A DNA stretch of 64,000 nucleotides, from positions 186,001 to 250,000 of the forward strand of contig JBGARJ010000003.1 in the NCBI GenBank assembly GCA_044230315.1, given 5' to 3'. How positions within the stretch are numbered: the stretch's first letter is position 1; each line of letters starts with the position of its first letter. The position numbers and the translations under genes are program-made. Shown here in pieces: positions 61,064 through 64,000 of the stretch. A model generated the notes under the pieces. The model worked only from the letters and a program-made list of their open reading frames with translations, was not told where the DNA came from and did no database searches. The DNA comes from M3007 sp044230315. Its GTDB lineage: Bacteria; Bacteroidota; Bacteroidia; Chitinophagales; Saprospiraceae.

Positions 61064-62566
61064 ATGACACATATCATTCCTTTTGCAAAAAAAATCTGGC
61101 TCCCGGCACTCCTCGTGCTCGTCGTGTCGAATGGCTGCAAGAAAGACTTTCTGGACCGCAGCCCCCTCGGAAGCCTGACCTACGAAAACTTCTTTCAAAC
61201 CGCCGACCAGGCGGTGCAGGCCACCAATGCGGTGTACAACGAGTTCCGCACCTTCGACTGTGTGGGGCTGGGTTACCTCGGCTGTACGGATATCATCAGC
61301 GACGACGCCGACAAAGGCTCCACGCTGAACGACCAGCCGCTGTTGTCGTATATCGACGACTTCACCATGGACGCGTCCAACAGTTTCATCGCACAGGTGT
61401 GGCGCGGGTATTACCGGATCATCGCCAGGGCTAATCTGGCCATCAAGCGCGTCCCCGATGTGGACATGGACCCCGCATTGCGCGACCGGCTGGTGGGCGA
61501 GTGCAAATTCCTGCGCGCCTACAGCTATTTCCTGCTCGTACAATGGTTTGGAGAGTTGCCGATCATCACCGAGCCGCTGGCCGCCGATGATTATTACAAC
61601 CAGACCCGGCAACCGGTAAGTGCGGTGTACGACCAGATCGAAAGCGACCTGCTGGCCGCCATCCAGGTGTTGCCGCAAAAGAACAAATACCCGGGCGCCG
61701 ACCTGGGGCGCGCCACCCGTGGCGCCGCGGAGGGCATTTTGGCCAAGCTGTACATGATCAAAAAAGATTACCCGAAAGCGCTGGGGATGTGCCGGTCGAT
61801 TATCGACTCCAACCAATACAGCCTGTTGCCCAAGTACGCGGATAATTTCATGCGGGTGGGTGAAAACGGCGCCGAATCTATTTTCGAGATCGGCGCAGTG
61901 GCGCTGCAGGCAACGGTTGCCGGCCCGGGCGCTTCGCCCTACAACATGATCCAGGGCGTGCGCGGTGTGCCCAACCTCGGCTGGGGCTTCAACCGGCCCT
62001 CCGACAACCTCGTTGCCGCCTACGAAAACGGCGACCCGCGCCGCGAAGCCACGGTCATCTATGTGGGCGAGGTGCTGCCCGACGGCTCCACCCAGGTGCA
62101 GGACAACCCCGAGATCATCGGCGAACGCTTCAACCAGAAAGCCTGGGTGCCCAACCACTCGGGGCTGCAGGACAATGGCCCGGGGAATATCCGCATCCTG
62201 CGTTACAGCGATATCCTGCTGTTGACCGCCGAAGCGTACAATGAAACCGACCAGCCCGACAAGGCCCTGCCGTTGCTCAACCAGGTGCGCAAACGCGCGC
62301 GGGGGACCAACAATTTTATCCTGCCTGACGTAACGGTCATGGATAAAACACAGCTGCGGGAGCGGATTTACAAAGAGCGCCGCGTGGAACTGGCCATGGA
62401 ACAGCAGCGCTGGTTCGATCTGCTGCGCTGGGGTCGTGCGGCGTCGGTGATGCAAGCCGTCGGGAAAACCAGTTTCAAGCCGGGCACCCACGAGCTGTTG
62501 CCGATCCCGCAAACGGAAATCGACCTGACCGAGCGGAAACTCTCCCAAAACAACGGGTATAACTAA
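61064..62566 (+). CDS. susD: SusD/RagB-family outer membrane lipoprotein
   Basis: 500 residues with a lipoprotein signal (Cys25, VSNGCKKDFLDRSPLGSLTY). SusD features: ENFFQTADQAVQATNAVYNE, FLRAYSYFLLVQWFGELPII, AAEGILAKLYMIKKDYPKAL and IYKERRVELAMEQQRWFDLL near the end. It is the glycan-binding lid of the SusC pore on the cell surface. Last gene of the PUL; a hairpin terminator follows 59 nt after the stop. Confidence 0.96.
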   Translation: MTHIIPFAKKIWLPALLVLVVSNGCKKDFLDRSPLGSLTYENFFQTADQAVQATNAVYNEFRTFDCVGLGYLGCTDIISDDADKGSTLNDQPLLSYIDDFTMDASNSFIAQVWRGYYRIIARANLAIKRVPDVDMDPALRDRLVGECKFLRAYSYFLLVQWFGELPIITEPLAADDYYNQTRQPVSAVYDQIESDLLAAIQVLPQKNKYPGADLGRATRGAAEGILAKLYMIKKDYPKALGMCRSIIDSNQYSLLPKYADNFMRVGENGAESIFEIGAVALQATVAGPGASPYNMIQGVRGVPNLGWGFNRPSDNLVAAYENGDPRREATVIYVGEVLPDGSTQVQDNPEIIGERFNQKAWVPNHSGLQDNGPGNIRILRYSDILLLTAEAYNETDQPDKALPLLNQVRKRARGTNNFILPDVTVMDKTQLRERIYKERRVELAMEQQRWFDLLRWGRAASVMQAVGKTSFKPGTHELLPIPQTEIDLTERKLSQNNGYN

Positions 62567-62624
62567 GTACAATTTCGTTAGTTTACAATCTACAAACGTA
62601 GCAATGCTGCCCCTACCCGGGATC

Positions 62625-62677
62625 AAAAGCAGTGGCAACCGGTATGCGAAGTGCGTATGCCGGTTGCCATTGGTTTT
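62625..62677 (+). terminator. Terminator of the PUL operon
   Basis: AAAAGCAGTGGCAACCGG pairs with CCGGTTGCCATTGGTTTT (18 bp, two mismatches) and ends in TTTTT. The loop TATGCGAAGTGCGTATG resembles the loop of the 29218-29270 terminator read on the other strand. Convergent with the zinc-ribbon gene, which it may also serve. Confidence 0.75.
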
Positions 62678-62690
62678 TATAACGGGAAAG

Positions 62691-63329
62691 TTATTGCCCG
62701 GAATTGGGTTTGCCCCGGAGGCTCATCCACCACTTCAGGGTCAGGGCGAAAAACAACCCGGCAAGCGAGCAGACGATGAGGCTGCGGAGCGCGCTTTTCC
62801 CGGTGATAGATTCTCCGCTGATCCAGGGATCGAGCAGCCCCATCAAGATGAACATCATCGCGCCGAAGCCGATACCGAGTCGCAGCCACGACACTTTTTG
62901 GTAGGTGATAGCGCTGACGTCAAGGTTGCGGTAGCGCTCCGGCTGCCGGCTCAGCCACTCGGCTTTCCACCGGTCTTTGAACCACCACCAGATAGGCGAT
63001 GTGAGCGCCAGGATCAACCAGCTGGTGGCATTGCGCAAACAGGGGATGATCTGGCCGCAATCCGGGCAATACAGGCCGAACCAGTTTTTGAAGGCGCGTC
63101 CATTCTGGGTGGACCAAATGCGGCCGTCGTGCAGCGCACCGCAATGGGGGCAGGGCACGATGCCGCGCTCGAGGTAGGGTTTTTCGCTTGTTTTGTCTAT
63201 CAGCGTGACTTTCGGAACGCGCTGGCCCAGCGCCAATTCGTTGAACGCGAGCCCGGGGTTGATGATCCAGTGCAGCATCATACCGCTTTTCCAGGTGTAA
63301 ATGCGGTATTTGTTGGTGTCAAATTCCAT
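62691..63329 (-). CDS. Zinc-ribbon membrane protein of unknown function
   Basis: 212 residues. The middle holds two CxxC pairs, PCPHCGALHDG and LYCPDCGQIIPC (about residues 59-96), likely one zinc site. Hydrophobic segments follow: LILALTSPIWWWF, LGIGFGAMMFILMGLL and SLIVCSLAGLFFALTLKWWM. The N-terminal 50 residues (FDTNKYRIYTWKSGMMLHWI) look soluble. I do not recognise the family; it may be a membrane sensor or assembly factor. A good promoter lies upstream (63366-63394). Confidence 0.75.
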   Translation of the reverse strand: MEFDTNKYRIYTWKSGMMLHWIINPGLAFNELALGQRVPKVTLIDKTSEKPYLERGIVPCPHCGALHDGRIWSTQNGRAFKNWFGLYCPDCGQIIPCLRNATSWLILALTSPIWWWFKDRWKAEWLSRQPERYRNLDVSAITYQKVSWLRLGIGFGAMMFILMGLLDPWISGESITGKSALRSLIVCSLAGLFFALTLKWWMSLRGKPNSGQ

Positions 63330-63667
63330 AGTAAATTGAACCGGTAATGGTTAATTTTTCCGGTACAAATGTAAAAGACGGCCAGTTAAAGCAAGCCGGA
63401 GATTTCCACGAATTATCGCCAAAAGCTCCGGCCCGAAAAAAAAGCAACCGGTTTCCCCGCTCAAAGCGCACGGTCGCAACAGGTCAGATTTTTACCACGA
63501 GGCGTTTCCAACCATGATATCCAGTTCGGTAAACCGGACATTAAATTATACTAAAACCGGCCAGTATTTTATCCAATATTGCTGTTTTTAGACGGTTTTT
63601 AGGCATTTTTTCAGGTCCGGACGCGGTGGCGCCAGGCGTTTTATACTGCTGCGCTACAGCAAACAGA
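63330..63667. other. Intergenic region with one promoter
   Basis: Apart from the promoter at 63366-63394 I see nothing coding and no strong hairpin. A T-rich stretch (63580-63612) could help end the leftward gene that starts beyond the right edge. Confidence 0.5.
63366..63394 (-). promoter_or_regulatory. Promoter of the zinc-ribbon membrane protein gene
   Basis: Minus strand: TTG (63392-63394), 18-nt spacer, TACATTTG (63366-63373), matching the Bacteroidota consensus. Transcription would start about 30 nt before the ATG at 63329. Confidence 0.6.
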
Positions 63668-64000
63668 TCACCCTCCCATACTCGCCTCCAAAATCAACAC
63701 CGCATTGATCAGCACATACACCGACACAATCCAACGGTAAGCCCGGCGGTCGAACCGCGCCGACCGCGGCTCCTGCCCGTTTTTCCAGATTCGCAGCGAT
63801 ACCACCGACAGCACAATACACACCAACAGGAAAATGTAGGTCAGGATGTGGAGTTTGTCCACCAGGGTGAACGTCGTCGATTGTGGCAGAATGGAATCCA
63901 CGATGTATTTGTTACCCACCGCGGCAAACAATCCGCCCACCGATAAGCCGAAACGGGGGTCCACCTCGTTCGGATCGATAAAAAATACCAGGGAAGAGAT
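63668..64000 (-). CDS. C-terminal part of a pentameric ligand-gated-channel-like membrane protein (5' end off the right edge)
   Basis: The frame is open to the window edge (ISSLVFFIDPNEVDPRFGLS upstream of the in-frame ATG at 63964), so this is the last about 110 codons of a longer gene. Visible: a helix GLSVGGLFAAVGNKYIVDS, then ILPQSTTFTLVDKLHILTYI, a helix YIFLLVCIVLSVVSLRIW, a charged loop (KNGQEPRSARFDRRAYR) and a last helix WIVSVYVLINAVLILEA. The segment around ILPQSTTFTLVD followed by a helix recalls the TM2-TM3 part of bacterial Cys-loop channels such as ELIC. That assignment is from motif memory and needs the full protein. Confidence 0.55.
   Translation of the reverse strand: MSSLVFFIDPNEVDPRFGLSVGGLFAAVGNKYIVDSILPQSTTFTLVDKLHILTYIFLLVCIVLSVVSLRIWKNGQEPRSARFDRRAYRWIVSVYVLINAVLILEASMGG

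Noticed and set aside
1..64000. tRNA, rRNA or riboswitch genes
   Set aside because: I looked for T-arm-like GTTCRANNC with flanking stems and for large conserved leaders and found none convincing; tRNAscan-SE and Infernal would settle it.

Overview
The window reads as chromosomal DNA of a GC-rich member of the Bacteroidota, most likely Saprospiria-like; lineage is inferred from gene content only. Supporting signs are a SusC/SusD pair, several proteins with type IX secretion (T9SS) C-terminal sorting domains, MbnP/MbnH-type copper proteins, a triple-tyrosine (Y_Y_Y) propeller regulator, and promoters of the Bacteroidota form TTG-N18/19-TAnnTTTG lying very close to start codons. I found no rRNA, tRNA, CRISPR array or complete insertion sequence.

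Left part (1-9.4 kb): a cut-off hydroxyisobutyrate-dehydrogenase-like gene and a secreted sulfatase, then a visibly AT-rich island (about 3.0-8.4 kb) bounded by a 33-nt imperfect inverted repeat (29/33). Its core is a two-gene operon: a membrane protein with an N-terminal effector-associated domain (EAD-like), followed by an exported TPR-CHAT protein in which serine occupies the position of the catalytic cysteine. This is the best candidate for an undescribed conflict or signalling system, apparently spanning the inner membrane. An Omp28-like T9SS protein follows.

9.6-18.7 kb: terC, a DnaQ-like exonuclease, two MbnP copper-binding lipoproteins with an MbnH-type di-heme peroxidase, a secreted trypsin-like protease, peptidase T, then complementary TTTCAGG-type repeat arrays and a frameshifted amphipathic-helix protein.

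18.7-39.4 kb: mostly housekeeping and envelope genes (transaldolase/FSA, SF1 helicase, OmpA with TSP3 repeats, penicillin acylase, mini-asparaginase, DUF6794 protein, topA, carbonic anhydrase, trxB, class II aldolase, DedA, endonuclease I). Intergenic gaps hold three copies of a roughly 140-185 bp palindromic element and one 163-bp MITE-like palindrome with perfect 21-bp ends.

39.4-45.0 kb: a leftward run of CotH/lamin-tail (split by one in-frame stop), DUF4956, HlyD and TolC.

45.3-62.6 kb: a polysaccharide utilisation locus. A membrane-tethered propeller/LuxR-type regulator precedes a GH144-like beta-1,2-glucanase, a six-module glycan-binding-like T9SS protein, a GH144-esterase fusion, a GH3 beta-glucosidase, SusC and SusD. 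Together they would cleave, bind, import and finish degrading a (probably substituted) beta-1,2-glucan. The right edge holds a zinc-ribbon membrane protein and the end of a pentameric-channel-like membrane protein.
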